32,866 nt of DNA. Source: JBOFOR01 sp051654865 (GTDB lineage: Bacteria > Bacillota > Clostridia > Peptostreptococcales > Peptostreptococcaceae). The position numbers and the translations under genes were made by a program. The stretch spans positions 1 to 32,866 of the forward strand of contig JBOFYV010000118.1 of the NCBI GenBank assembly GCA_051654865.1, given 5' to 3'. The number at the start of each line of letters is the position of its first letter. Within the stretch, counting starts at the first letter, position 1. Positions 17,707-24,437 of the stretch are shown here, one piece after another. The notes beneath the pieces are model-generated. The model worked only from the letters and a program-made list of their open reading frames with translations, did not search any database and was not told the DNA's origin.

Positions 17707-17761
17707 AAAAAATGGTAGTTTCTACGACCTTTTTCAAAAAAAAATGGTAGTTTCTACGACC
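17707..17761 (+). repeat. Two exact 23-bp direct repeats downstream of rep (iteron candidates)
   Basis: The unit starts AAAAAATGGTAG and ends TTTCTACGACC. Copies lie at 17707-17729 and 17739-17761, 32 bp apart start to start. Each holds a small GTAG/CTAC palindrome. Placed right after the initiator gene, they could be its binding sites. The end of the unit (CTACGACC) also occurs in the hairpin at 21061-21072. Confidence 0.6.
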
Positions 17762-18122
17762 CTAAAAAAACCTTGTAAAATGTTGAAATTTACACATTCT
17801 ATAGCAAAAAAGTCGGTTCGACTGTTATATATTATATACAGACACTTTCGATAGACGAATTTTGTAGATTAGTACAATTATTCAAAAGAGATATTTCTTA
17901 GATTTTCAATTTTGTTTTTAGAATTAATATTATATATAAAATACAAAATAAACAGAAAGATACATTTGGTTAAAACACTCTAATAAATTACAAATTATCT
18001 ATTAATTTACATAGTGGCTTTATCCAAATATATCTTTAGAACGACTGTTAAGGAGTTGAAGCAGATACAATCAAATGTTATACTAACTGAGGGAGTAGGA
18101 TAGACTAAAGGAGATTGTTCAT
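17762..18122. other. AT-rich noncoding region, possible origin and regulator promoter
   Basis: 361 nt with no convincing gene. It holds a GTCG/CGAC palindrome at about 17812-17822, AT-rich DNA that could melt (17825-18000), and GGAG before the AbrB-type gene. No clear DnaA box was found. A short open frame on the minus strand overlaps the start of the next gene and is a shadow. Confidence 0.45.
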
Positions 18123-18380
18123 ATGTTAAGACCTGTAGATAAGCTAGGGAGAGTTTCAATTCCAAGAGAATGGATGAAAAATATAGAAAAATCAATGGAA
18201 GGATCAGATAGGAAATTTGTACTTATGTACTATGACTATGAAAAAAACGTAGTAACTATAGCAGAACCTAAAGAAATATTTAAATGTGCATTTTGCGGAG
18301 AGACAGATGATTTAAAATTACATTTTTTTAAAGATGGATGCATATGTATCAATTGTAAAAAAATAATAAGCAAAAGATAG
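18123..18380 (+). CDS. SpoVT/AbrB-type regulator with C-terminal zinc ribbon
   Basis: 85 residues, GGAG 9 nt before ATG. MLRPVDKLGRVSIPREWMKN is a textbook AbrB swapped-hairpin start (D.lGRv.iP...r). Residues 31-50 finish the domain (FVLMYYDYEKNVVTIAEPK). Then CAFCGE (55-58) and CICINCKK (73-78) form a zinc ribbon, an arrangement known for AbrB-family regulators in clostridia. It would bind DNA as a dimer and probably controls phage or plasmid genes. First of a three-gene plus-strand set. Confidence 0.8.
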   Translation: MLRPVDKLGRVSIPREWMKNIEKSMEGSDRKFVLMYYDYEKNVVTIAEPKEIFKCAFCGETDDLKLHFFKDGCICINCKKIISKR

Positions 18381-18386
18381 GAATTA

Positions 18387-18611
18387 ATGGTGCTATTTAT
18401 GAAAATAAATTCAGATATAATTACAGAAAAAGAATTTGATGCAATAAGACAGCATTTACCACTAAAGTCAGTGTTAATACTAAAGAAACTATATGAGGGT
18501 AAACATTTAAACTTAGATGAAATAAATCAAATACAGTATGCTTTAAGACAAGATTATTATAATCAATTAGCATACCTTGATGAAATTAAATTTAGAAAAG
18601 AAGATGATTAA
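18387..18611 (+). CDS. Small unknown protein
   Basis: 74 residues, or 70 if the in-frame ATG at 18399 (MKINSDIITEKEF) is used. The first start has AGGA only 4 nt away; the second has a weak GGTG 6 nt away. It is helical and charged (ILKKLYEGKHLNLDEINQIQ). It lies 6 nt after the AbrB-type gene, so it is in its operon. No family recognised. Confidence 0.55.
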   Translation: MVLFMKINSDIITEKEFDAIRQHLPLKSVLILKKLYEGKHLNLDEINQIQYALRQDYYNQLAYLDEIKFRKEDD

Positions 18612-18621
18612 GGAGGATTTT

Positions 18622-18846
18622 ATGAATTGTGGAAGTTGTGTCTATAGAGAGATTGGTTGTAAATATCAAGCATTAAAAAAATCGATAGAGAATGACATAT
18701 GGCAAAGAGATATTTCTCATATCCTTATGCTTTCTTGTACAAAATATGAAAATAGAACCTATTTAATATCTAAAGAAGAAATGTTAAAACTATCAGAAAT
18801 TACTCAAACTGAAATAGATGCTTGTGGTGAGGTTGAATTTGAATAG
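18622..18846 (+). CDS. Small cysteine-containing protein
   Basis: 74 residues from MNCGSCVYREIGC. The AAGGAGG site 7 nt upstream sets this start; a longer frame upstream overlaps the previous gene and lacks a site. Cysteines at CGSC and GC near the N-terminus, with a single Cys at SCTKYENR later, may bind zinc. No family recognised. Third gene of the AbrB-type operon, followed by a terminator-like hairpin. Confidence 0.6.
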   Translation: MNCGSCVYREIGCKYQALKKSIENDIWQRDISHILMLSCTKYENRTYLISKEEMLKLSEITQTEIDACGEVEFE

Positions 18847-18867
18847 TTAAAATCAGTCTTTTAACTA
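18844..18867 (+). terminator. Terminator-like hairpin after the AbrB-type operon
   Basis: A 9-bp stem TAGTTAAAA/TTTTAACTA, containing the stop codon region, followed by TTTACTATTTATTTTT. Confidence 0.6.
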
Positions 18868-18902
18868 TTTACTATTTATTTTTCACATGATATACTAATA
18901 TA

Positions 18903-18996
18903 GTCATATGGTTACTCTCTCTAACGAGAGAATATATAATAGATAATTAGATGTTCTTTTGCAGAAAAAAGATACCTCCTATTAGGTATCTTTTTT
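18903..18996 (+). ncRNA. Possible small RNA
   Basis: An extended -10 promoter is visible: TTTACT (18868-18873), 17 nt, then TGA-TATACT (18891-18896). About 90 nt later comes a strong terminator (18965-18996). The stretch has only a 12-codon open frame and a CTCTC/GAGAG hairpin near its start. The two structures and the promoter suggest a short independent RNA. It lies between convergent genes, so it could also be an antisense element against the YopX message 3' end. Confidence 0.35.
18965..18996. terminator. Bidirectional terminator between convergent genes
   Basis: A 13-bp stem AAAAAAGATACCT/AGGTATCTTTTTT with a 6-nt loop has A runs and T runs on both sides, so it can work in both directions. 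Confidence 0.85.
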
Positions 18997-19004
18997 CTTT
19001 GCAA

Positions 19005-19373
19005 TTATTCTTTTAGCAATTCAGGATTTTCATATATATTTCCTATGATTTCATTTTTATTTAATCTATCAAATAATTTATAGTGTTCTTCATCAACTCC
19101 TACAGTAAACATACCTTCACAGTATTCAACTTTACCTGCAAAACTTTCAGTATCTTCATCATGTTCACAAAAATATATTTTGACAATATCACCTTCATAT
19201 ATGTCTTTTCCGTTTTTATCCTTCAATCCTGTGTATTGCATTAATTTATGTTCAATATCTTCTGTATGTTTTTCTAATCTAAATCCAAAGCTATCGTCAT
19301 ACCATTCTAAATCTGTAGTATGTAACATTCGATTCAAATGCTTATCCCACACTCTAAACTTAACCTCTCTCAT
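19005..19373 (-). CDS. YopX family protein
   Basis: 122 residues from MREVKFRVWDK; the GGAG site 9 nt upstream sets this start, and a longer frame upstream runs through a terminator hairpin. The family signature is clear: FRVWDKHLNRM near the N-terminus, then LMQYTGLKDKNGKDIYEGDI. The end, EIIGNIYENPELLKE, is also typical. YopX proteins are common in phages of Firmicutes. Their exact role is not settled and they form oligomers. It lies after the sigma-like gene, behind a hairpin. Confidence 0.9.
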   Translation of the reverse strand: MREVKFRVWDKHLNRMLHTTDLEWYDDSFGFRLEKHTEDIEHKLMQYTGLKDKNGKDIYEGDIVKIYFCEHDEDTESFAGKVEYCEGMFTVGVDEEHYKLFDRLNKNEIIGNIYENPELLKE

Positions 19374-19399
19374 TTCATACACTCCTTTAATATAGTTAA

Positions 19400-19427
19400 A
19401 AGGACTCCCCATTTCTGAGGAGTCCTT
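19400..19427 (-). terminator. Hairpin between the sigma-like gene and YopX
   Basis: A 9-bp GC-rich stem AAGGACTCC/GGAGTCCTT with a 10-nt loop, followed on the minus strand by TTAACTATATT. Terminator or attenuator before YopX. Confidence 0.65.
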
Positions 19428-19489
19428 ATGATATAAAAAATACCATTTATATAAATAGGTCATTTATAATTCCATTTTATAATAACTTT

Positions 19490-20863
19490 CTATTTCTTAC
19501 AAGTGCTTCTTCTCATTTCTTTTTCGCAACATTTGCAAATTGATCTAACTCCATATTTACCCTTTATATCTTTTCTAAAGTAGGTATCTGTAGCTAATTT
19601 CACTTCGCCACACCTACTACAAGTCTTATATTTTCCTCTGCATATATTTAAATAATACCAATTTTCTTCATTTTTATAAAATGTATTTATTATTTTCCCA
19701 ACTATACTATTTACAAAATCATCAACACTCCAATAGTCATAGTCTAATTCTTTAGCTATGTCAGCTACAGTAGCTCCATTTCTATACATCTTTAATATTA
19801 TTCTTTCTTTAGAAGTAAATTTAGTATTTTCAATAGCATCTTCTAGATCAAAAACTATACAAGCTAAAGTATCTGTAAAATCTACTCTTTTCTTTACTTG
19901 AAGCAAGGCTTTTATATGGATCGGGTTATTATATTCTATTTCATCCCAATCGACTTCCCCTGCATCTGCTAGAGGAGCTTTGAAATATATAGTTCCTTTT
20001 ATAGAATCTTTAATCATGACCATATCTTCTTCCATCTTCCCAATTTGTCTTATAAAAGCACCTTTCCATTTTTGAAGATAATTTAATCTTTTATTTTCAT
20101 TTTCAGACAGACCTTCCTTGTCTCTTTTCATTTCTAAAATTTTACACATTGAAAGTTGTGATCTTAAAAATTCAACAGTTCTATTGTAATCTTCTATAAT
20201 AGGTAATTTCCTATCTTCTGCAAAAATTTGTTGTTTTTTTTCCTTTTTATAATTTCTGCTAGGGTCTTGTAGGAAATGAATGGTGTTGAAATTAACATCT
20301 CCATGTGGATTGTATTGTTCACATTCTATTTTAAATAAAGCCTCGTCTGTATAGAATTTATAATCAATCCTATCTTCCTTCTTTTTATCATCTTTAGCCA
20401 ATATGTAATCAGCCATCTTTGAAAGCTCTTTAGATATATTAGAATCACTGTAAAGGGCATCCGACTTATTAAGTAGTAGTTTTATATTGCTAGTATTTAC
20501 ATTGCTATATATCCACTCGCCCTTGCCTCCTAATTCATCAAATGGAACTGTCTTATCTAAATATTCATCTATCGCTATTGAATTTATCTTGCACCAAGAT
20601 GTAAATTCTTGCGAATCCATAAATCTTCCCTCTTCATCTACCCAAATAGATGCATCTTTATCAAGCTGTGTATCAAAAGTTTGCTCAAATACTTCGCTGA
20701 AAAACTCATGTCCAAATTGACATTCACTTTTATTTAGCTCAAGTCTTTTTTCTATATATTCTATTCTATCTTTAGCAGTTTCTATAGAGTAATCCAATCC
20801 TCTACTAAAGTCATTTATATTTTTACCTTTTATTTTCCCAAAAAAATTATTATTTGTAATCAT
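19490..20863 (-). CDS. Large protein with sigma-like HTH and C-terminal zinc ribbon
   Basis: 457 residues, AAGGAG before ATG. The N-terminal 340 residues are charged and helical with no family I recognise; DWDEIEYNNPIHIKALLQVK leads into the HTH. Residues about 355-403 are FTSKERIILKMYRNGATVAD, IAKELDYDYWSVDDF and the following helix, the layout of a sigma-70 region 4 or similar HTH. Residues about 412-450 hold CSRCGE and SICKCCEKE, a four-cysteine zinc module. I infer a transcription regulator, perhaps for late genes. The zinc module resembles the one at the N-terminus of the small terminase candidate. Confidence 0.6.
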   Translation of the reverse strand: MITNNNFFGKIKGKNINDFSRGLDYSIETAKDRIEYIEKRLELNKSECQFGHEFFSEVFEQTFDTQLDKDASIWVDEEGRFMDSQEFTSWCKINSIAIDEYLDKTVPFDELGGKGEWIYSNVNTSNIKLLLNKSDALYSDSNISKELSKMADYILAKDDKKKEDRIDYKFYTDEALFKIECEQYNPHGDVNFNTIHFLQDPSRNYKKEKKQQIFAEDRKLPIIEDYNRTVEFLRSQLSMCKILEMKRDKEGLSENENKRLNYLQKWKGAFIRQIGKMEEDMVMIKDSIKGTIYFKAPLADAGEVDWDEIEYNNPIHIKALLQVKKRVDFTDTLACIVFDLEDAIENTKFTSKERIILKMYRNGATVADIAKELDYDYWSVDDFVNSIVGKIINTFYKNEENWYYLNICRGKYKTCSRCGEVKLATDTYFRKDIKGKYGVRSICKCCEKEMRRSTCKK

Positions 20864-20899
20864 TCGAACTCCTTATAAGAAGTCCCTACCTATAATTAT

Positions 20900-20929
20900 A
20901 TTATACCATATTTAATTGTATGTTTGTAA
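20900..20929 (-). promoter_or_regulatory. Promoter for the sigma-like gene
   Basis: On the minus strand: TTACAA (20924-20929), 18 nt, then TGG-TATAAT (20900-20905) with an extended -10. It lies about 37 nt upstream of the start codon. Confidence 0.7.
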
Positions 20930-21058
20930 TCATTTTTTATTTCGATTATTTTTTATATTTGCGAGATATCTAAAAATATCTATTTAAATACATCTCTAAG
21001 GCGTTCCATCTCGTCTTTAGTATATTTGCATTATCATTCAAAAAATACTTCTTAAAAA

Positions 21059-21082
21059 GGCTACTACGACCTCGTAGTAACC
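21059..21082 (-). terminator. Terminator after the 73-residue protein gene
   Basis: A near-perfect stem (GGTTACTACGA..TCGTAGTAGCC on the minus strand, one mismatch) is followed by TTTTT. Its core CTACGACC is shared with the direct repeats after rep. Confidence 0.75.
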
Positions 21083-21090
21083 TCTATCAT

Positions 21091-21312
21091 CTAAAAATCT
21101 TTTCTTCCCTTTGTAATTTTAAACAATCCTATCCTATTAGAAATTTTATTATTTATTTTATTTTCTAATATATCTAAAAATACATACAACTCTTCTAATG
21201 AATTAATATCTCTATTGAATATTTCTGCATCTATAAGATCATCTATATACTCATCTATTCCCTCAAACTTAAATTTTTCATATCTAGTTTCGTATAATTG
21301 TGATATGTTCAT
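21091..21312 (-). CDS. Small unknown acidic protein
   Basis: 73 residues, AGGGG 7 nt before ATG. Helical and acidic (DDLIDAEIFNRDINSLEELY, then FLDILENKINNK). It lies 1 nt after the gene upstream, so it is co-transcribed with it. A terminator follows. No family recognised. Confidence 0.6.
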   Translation of the reverse strand: MNISQLYETRYEKFKFEGIDEYIDDLIDAEIFNRDINSLEELYVFLDILENKINNKISNRIGLFKITKGRKDF

Positions 21313-21313
21313 A

Positions 21314-21514
21314 TTATTTCCCCTCTTGCAATATATTTACTTTATTGCTTATATCTGTAACAGTTGCTTTTAAATATCCCTCCGTAAACCATAAGACTCT
21401 CTCCATAGTATCTTCTGATTCTAGTCCTGATTTATGAACTATGTCCACCAACACTCTCAATTTATCTTCTAGTTCGTTATAATATTCCTTTAAAAAAACT
21501 TCTTTGTTAATCAT
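21314..21514 (-). CDS. Small unknown helical protein
   Basis: 66 residues from MINKEVFLKEYYN. The AAAGGGGTTAGGT site is just upstream; the longer frame overlaps the gene before and has no site. Predicted helical throughout (KLRVLVDIVHKSGLES, then VLWFTEGYLKATVTDISNK). No family recognised. Middle gene of a three-gene minus-strand set with 21526-21747 and 21091-21312. Confidence 0.55.
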   Translation of the reverse strand: MINKEVFLKEYYNELEDKLRVLVDIVHKSGLESEDTMERVLWFTEGYLKATVTDISNKVNILQEGK

Positions 21515-21525
21515 ACCTAACCCCT

Positions 21526-21747
21526 TTAAGTGTTTTGTTTTAGCCAATTCAATGTACCATATAGAATTTCTAAATTTTTTTCACTAATGGCATAAAAACA
21601 ATCAATACATATTTCTTTAGAAAGAACCTCTACGCTATCTCTTCCTCTATATGCAGCAATATCTAAATATTCTACAGTATAGAGTTCCTTGACACTTCCA
21701 ACTTCTTTTTTACAAGCATCACACTCATACTTAACTATTGTAGCCAT
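21526..21747 (-). CDS. Small zinc-ribbon protein
   Basis: 73 residues, AAAGGAG 8 nt before ATG. CDAC near residue 9 and CIDC near residue 47 form a likely zinc knuckle pair around a beta-rich middle (ELYTVEYLDIAAYRGRD). The rest is helical. It fits the small phage zinc-ribbon proteins of unknown role. First of three linked genes, preceded by a terminator. Confidence 0.6.
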   Translation of the reverse strand: MATIVKYECDACKKEVGSVKELYTVEYLDIAAYRGRDSVEVLSKEICIDCFYAISEKNLEILYGTLNWLKQNT

Positions 21748-21766
21748 TTATAAATCTCCTTTAAAA

Positions 21767-21792
21767 ATAGTAGTCAAAATACTGACTACTAT
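21767..21792 (-). terminator. Terminator after the membrane protein trio
   Basis: A 10-bp stem ATAGTAGTCA/TGACTACTAT with a 6-nt loop, followed on the minus strand by TTTTTAAAGG. It overlaps the ribosome site region of the zinc-ribbon gene. Confidence 0.7.
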
Positions 21793-21846
21793 ATTTTACA
21801 TCATTTTATTAAATTAGTATACCATTATCCGAAACATATGTTCTGT

Positions 21847-22002
21847 TTACATGGCAAAAATAATTAAAATCATAATTATAGCAGTAGCAATTGTAAAATA
21901 CATAGAAGAACTCCATTTGGTTATTTTAGCTAAGGCTACAATAGTAATTATTAATATAATTTGATTTGTCAATAATCCCCACTTAATAATTTCTATATCC
22001 AT
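21847..22002 (-). CDS. Small two-span membrane protein
   Basis: 51 residues from MDIEIIKWGLL, with a GGAG site 11 nt upstream. Two hydrophobic spans are visible: WGLLTNQIILIITIVALA (near 8-25) and MYFTIATAIIMILIIFAM at the end. A short positively charged KITKW loop joins them. Its start lies 10 nt inside the gene before. No family recognised; a small phage-coded membrane protein (superinfection or holin-like roles are possible but not shown). Confidence 0.55.
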   Translation of the reverse strand: MDIEIIKWGLLTNQIILIITIVALAKITKWSSSMYFTIATAIIMILIIFAM

Positions 22003-22208
22003 GTCAAAAATAACTCCGCCACTATGAATAAAATAAAAATAGCAAATTGCCCCATTAAACAAAAGGATTGAGCCTTAACAACATGAATATATGCTTCATC
22101 ATCTGAATACGTTTCCTTGCGACCAACTGTAAGTCCTAGACAAAAAGCTGTTATAGGCATACAAAATGACATTGTGATTATAGGTGCTATATTAGTCATT
22201 AATTTCAT
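21993..22208 (-). CDS. Small membrane protein with two spans
   Basis: 71 residues (or 68 from the second ATG). The first span is IAPIITMSFCMPITAFCLGL, followed by a charged loop GRKETYSDDEAY and the second span FCLMGQFAIFILFIVAELF. It overlaps the gene before by 17 nt and the one after by 10 nt, so the three membrane genes are translated as a unit. No family recognised. Confidence 0.6.
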   Translation of the reverse strand: MKLMTNIAPIITMSFCMPITAFCLGLTVGRKETYSDDEAYIHVVKAQSFCLMGQFAIFILFIVAELFLTWI

Positions 22209-22521
22209 CTTCTTTCTTTTTTAATTCTTCCTTTAAAGCCAATATCCCATTAACATGCATTATATCGCTTTCATATCCAACAATCCATCTATTTGAACTT
22301 ATCAAAAAATTATAATGTGCAGCTACCAACAACGAACTAGATAGTACGTTAAACATCTTGACTTCTTTAGTGGTCAAAACACAAAAAATATATATAACAA
22401 TAGCCATTACATTAATTTGCATTCTATCTTTTTTAACCTCTTTTATTCTCCTCTCTGAATTTTTCTTAAAGTCTTCCAATAACTTAGTTGGCATATCAGA
22501 GTTTATCCATTCTGTTTTCAT
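22192..22521 (-). CDS. Membrane protein with charged ends
   Basis: 109 residues from MKTEWINSDM; GGAGG is 7 nt upstream. A basic N-terminal part (FKKNSERRIKEVKKDR) is followed by INVMAIVIYIFCVLT and a second hydrophobic stretch MFNVLSSSLLVAAHYNFL, then a charged C-terminal tail with KEELKKKEDE. First of three overlapping membrane protein genes. No family recognised. Confidence 0.6.
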   Translation of the reverse strand: MKTEWINSDMPTKLLEDFKKNSERRIKEVKKDRMQINVMAIVIYIFCVLTTKEVKMFNVLSSSLLVAAHYNFLISSNRWIVGYESDIMHVNGILALKEELKKKEDEIND

Positions 22522-22845
22522 ATACAATCCTCCAAAAACTAATATATTCTTTTGCTATAATAGCATTAATTTTAAAAAAATTCAATTTTATTAAAAAACA
22601 AATAGACAATTAAATAAAAATGTGTTATTATAATAATATAAAGATTAATCCGAACAGTGATTCGGAATCAATTTTTTAAATGCATTCTAGTGATTTTTAA
22701 ACATTTCTAGTAATTGGCATTAACCAATCTCCGATGGTTTTATTTTTAAAGCAGAGGATTCTATCGATTGAATCCTCTATAAATTAGTTAAAAAACATCA
22801 AATTATATAAAATTTTTTTTCTTTCAACAGACTAGCAATGGTCTG
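22522..22845. other. Structured noncoding region
   Basis: 324 nt without a gene but with many hairpins: GATT-CCGAA/TTCGG-AATC (22643-22669), TTGG/CCAA (22714-22727), AACCA/TGGTT followed by TTATTTTT (22722-22747), a perfect 9-bp stem AGAGGATTC/GAATCCTCT (22753-22778), and ACAGAC/GTCTGT followed by TTTTT (22827-22850). TTGG and TGGTT compete for the same CCA. The last two T runs point to plus-strand termination, although both flanking genes are on the minus strand. A plus-strand noncoding RNA is possible. Confidence 0.5.
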
Positions 22846-22850
22846 TTTTT
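22827..22850 (+). terminator. Plus-strand terminator next to the A/T-only tract
   Basis: A 6-bp stem ACAGAC/GTCTGT with an 8-nt loop, followed by TTTTT. No plus-strand gene precedes it. Confidence 0.5.
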
Positions 22851-23032
22851 ATTATTTATAATTATTTATTTTTAATTATTTATATTTTTTATTATTTATA
22901 ATTATTTATTTATTATTTAATTTAATTTATTTTTATTTATAATTATTTATTTTTAATTATTTATATTTTTTATTATTTATTTTTATTTATAATTATTTAT
23001 TTCTAATTATTTTTATTTATAATTATTTATTA
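22846..23032. repeat. A/T-only low-complexity tract with exact 45-bp direct repeats
   Basis: 22846-23002 has no G or C (157 bp). After one C at 23003 it continues A/T-only to 23032. It is built from TTATTTATAATTATT-like units. A 45-bp segment recurs exactly at 22855-22899 and 22936-22980 (81 bp apart). The tract enters the 3' end of the gene at 23013. Possible melting element, recombination-prone repeat or end of a transcription unit. Confidence 0.8.
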
Positions 23033-23492
23033 CACCCTCACATATTCTAATAGCACTTTTTGAATCAACTCCTTTTATACTAAATAATGTACTAATTCTA
23101 TTTATAAGTATCTTATCTCTATTTTTAAAATAATCTCTGTGTCTTGTGTTTTTTAAAAGCCTTTCCATGTCAACATAGTTTTTTACGTTGATTCCACTAT
23201 CTAAAATTTCAACTGTAGCAATAGACCCTTGTCCATTTAAGAGTTCTATTTTATATAGCCGATTTCTATATTTTAATATTCCACCATCTACACAAAACTC
23301 ATCCATATCATCTTCAAAATCGTAAGGAATAAAATTATCTCTACAGTATCTAAAAAATTTTTCAGTAAAGTTCTCATAAAATTTTCTTAAAACCCCATTG
23401 CCAAAATATTCATCACTAACAAAACCTTCTTCTCTTACAATGTCTAGAATCTTTTCTATCGCTTTAATATCGTCTTCTATCATTGACCTCAT
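23013..23492 (-). CDS. Unknown protein ending in the A/T tract
   Basis: 159 residues; GGAGG lies 9 nt before ATG. N-terminal helix with DIKAIEKILDIVREEGFVSD, central beta-rich acidic part (CVDGGILKYRNRLYKIELLN) and basic helical end (FKNRDKILINRISTLFS). No family recognised. Its first codons overlap the gene before by 29 nt. The stop is inside the A/T-rich tract, so the C-terminus may be variable between relatives. Confidence 0.6.
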   Translation of the reverse strand: MRSMIEDDIKAIEKILDIVREEGFVSDEYFGNGVLRKFYENFTEKFFRYCRDNFIPYDFEDDMDEFCVDGGILKYRNRLYKIELLNGQGSIATVEILDSGINVKNYVDMERLLKNTRHRDYFKNRDKILINRISTLFSIKGVDSKSAIRICEGVINNYK

Positions 23493-23661
23493 AGTAAATT
23501 ACCTCCTCTATTCTTTCGATTTTAGGATTGCTATATATCACCCTTCCTAAGAACTGCTTCATCTCAAACATATTTTCAAACACACGCTCTTTTTTCTTCT
23601 TTATTAAAATATGTTTTTCTATTAAAACTACTCTGAAAAATTTCTTTTTTTCAACTAGCAT
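23464..23661 (-). CDS. Small basic unknown protein
   Basis: 65 residues from MLVEKKKFFRVV, with GGGGGTG 6 nt upstream; the longer frame would bury that site. Very basic start and middle (KKKKERVFENMFEMKQFLGR), acidic-basic end. No family recognised. An extended -10 (TGG-TATAAT on the minus strand, 23680-23685) is just upstream, so this is likely the first gene of its unit. Confidence 0.55.
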   Translation of the reverse strand: MLVEKKKFFRVVLIEKHILIKKKKERVFENMFEMKQFLGRVIYSNPKIERIEEVIYYEVNDRRRY

Positions 23662-23679
23662 TCGATTCACCCCCTCACA

Positions 23680-23687
23680 ATTATACC
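23680..23687 (-). promoter_or_regulatory. Extended -10 promoter element for 23464-23661
   Basis: TGG-TATAAT on the minus strand, 18 nt upstream of the start codon's far side. A -35 box is poor (CAGACT), which an extended -10 can tolerate. Confidence 0.5.
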
Positions 23688-23849
23688 ATAATCTAGTTTA
23701 AGAGTCTGCTGATCCACCCCCCTATATGGACTCAACACACCCTAATCAAATTCTATTAAGTTGTATATAGATAAATATCATTTATTACTGTAGTTATTTT
23801 ACACTATCAAACTATCCAATACTGACAGCTACAAACAAGCAATAGATTA

Positions 23850-24086
23850 TCATCTATATTTGAATTTATTTTGTTGATATTTTGTAAACCCTTTGTCAAA
23901 AAGGATTAAAACTTCTTCTTCCTCATCGATAATATAATTTTCACTTTTAAATCTTTCCTTAATAAATCTAGAGTCTATAGCATCTAGATAAATATAGTCA
24001 CAACAATGCTCTTCAAATGAGCATATCATATGTTCAGGATTAAAATAATATATTTGGTTTCTTTTTATAAAAGGTATCTTTAGCAT
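23850..24086 (-). CDS. Small unknown protein
   Basis: 78 residues from MLKIPFIKRNQIYYF. The AAGGAG site 9 nt upstream sets this start and lies within a longer frame. A HMICSFEEHCCDYIYLDA part has three cysteines and two histidines within about 12 residues, perhaps metal binding, followed by an acidic strand (DEEEEVLILFD). No family recognised. Confidence 0.55.
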   Translation of the reverse strand: MLKIPFIKRNQIYYFNPEHMICSFEEHCCDYIYLDAIDSRFIKERFKSENYIIDEEEEVLILFDKGFTKYQQNKFKYR

Positions 24087-24437
24087 ATTAATAGTCTCCT
24101 TCATGGTTGGGTTAAATAAGTTTTAAATAATTAACTATATCAAACAATTACTTTTATAGTCAGTTGCTCTTTTCAAGTGTTTATTTCATAAAACATAGTA
24201 GGATACATAGTTAGGTATTAGTTTCACAGTTCGACAATCATTGACATTTTTAGAAGAGTGTTTGTAGCAGAGTTGCATTGCATAAATACTAAATTTAATG
24301 TACTTTTCCAATTCAATATAATTTATGTTTCAGTTTTATTTCTAGCATTATCAGTCAATATAGCACTATTAAGGATAGTTAATCTACACTTTGGAGATAT
24401 TGTATCTCTTATAGTGCTATATTGATGTATTACTAGA
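24087..24437. other. Noncoding region with a 15-bp perfect inverted repeat
   Basis: About 350 nt. TCAATATAGCACTAT (24355-24369) pairs with 24411-24425 without mismatch. Inside is a smaller GAGATA/TATCTC hairpin (about 24394-24408). It follows the gene at 24438 on the minus strand and may end its message or be a binding site. The rest is AT-rich with no gene I can support. Confidence 0.6.

Noticed and set aside
17707..17761. CRISPR-like repeats
   Set aside because: Only two copies with a spacer of 9 bp, no further units and no cas genes; they fit direct repeats near an initiator gene better.
20980..21030. Short minus-strand sequence reading KYTKDEMERLRDVFK then stop
   Set aside because: It looks protein-like but has no start codon and follows stops in frame. 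It may be the remnant of a lost gene, but is too short to call.
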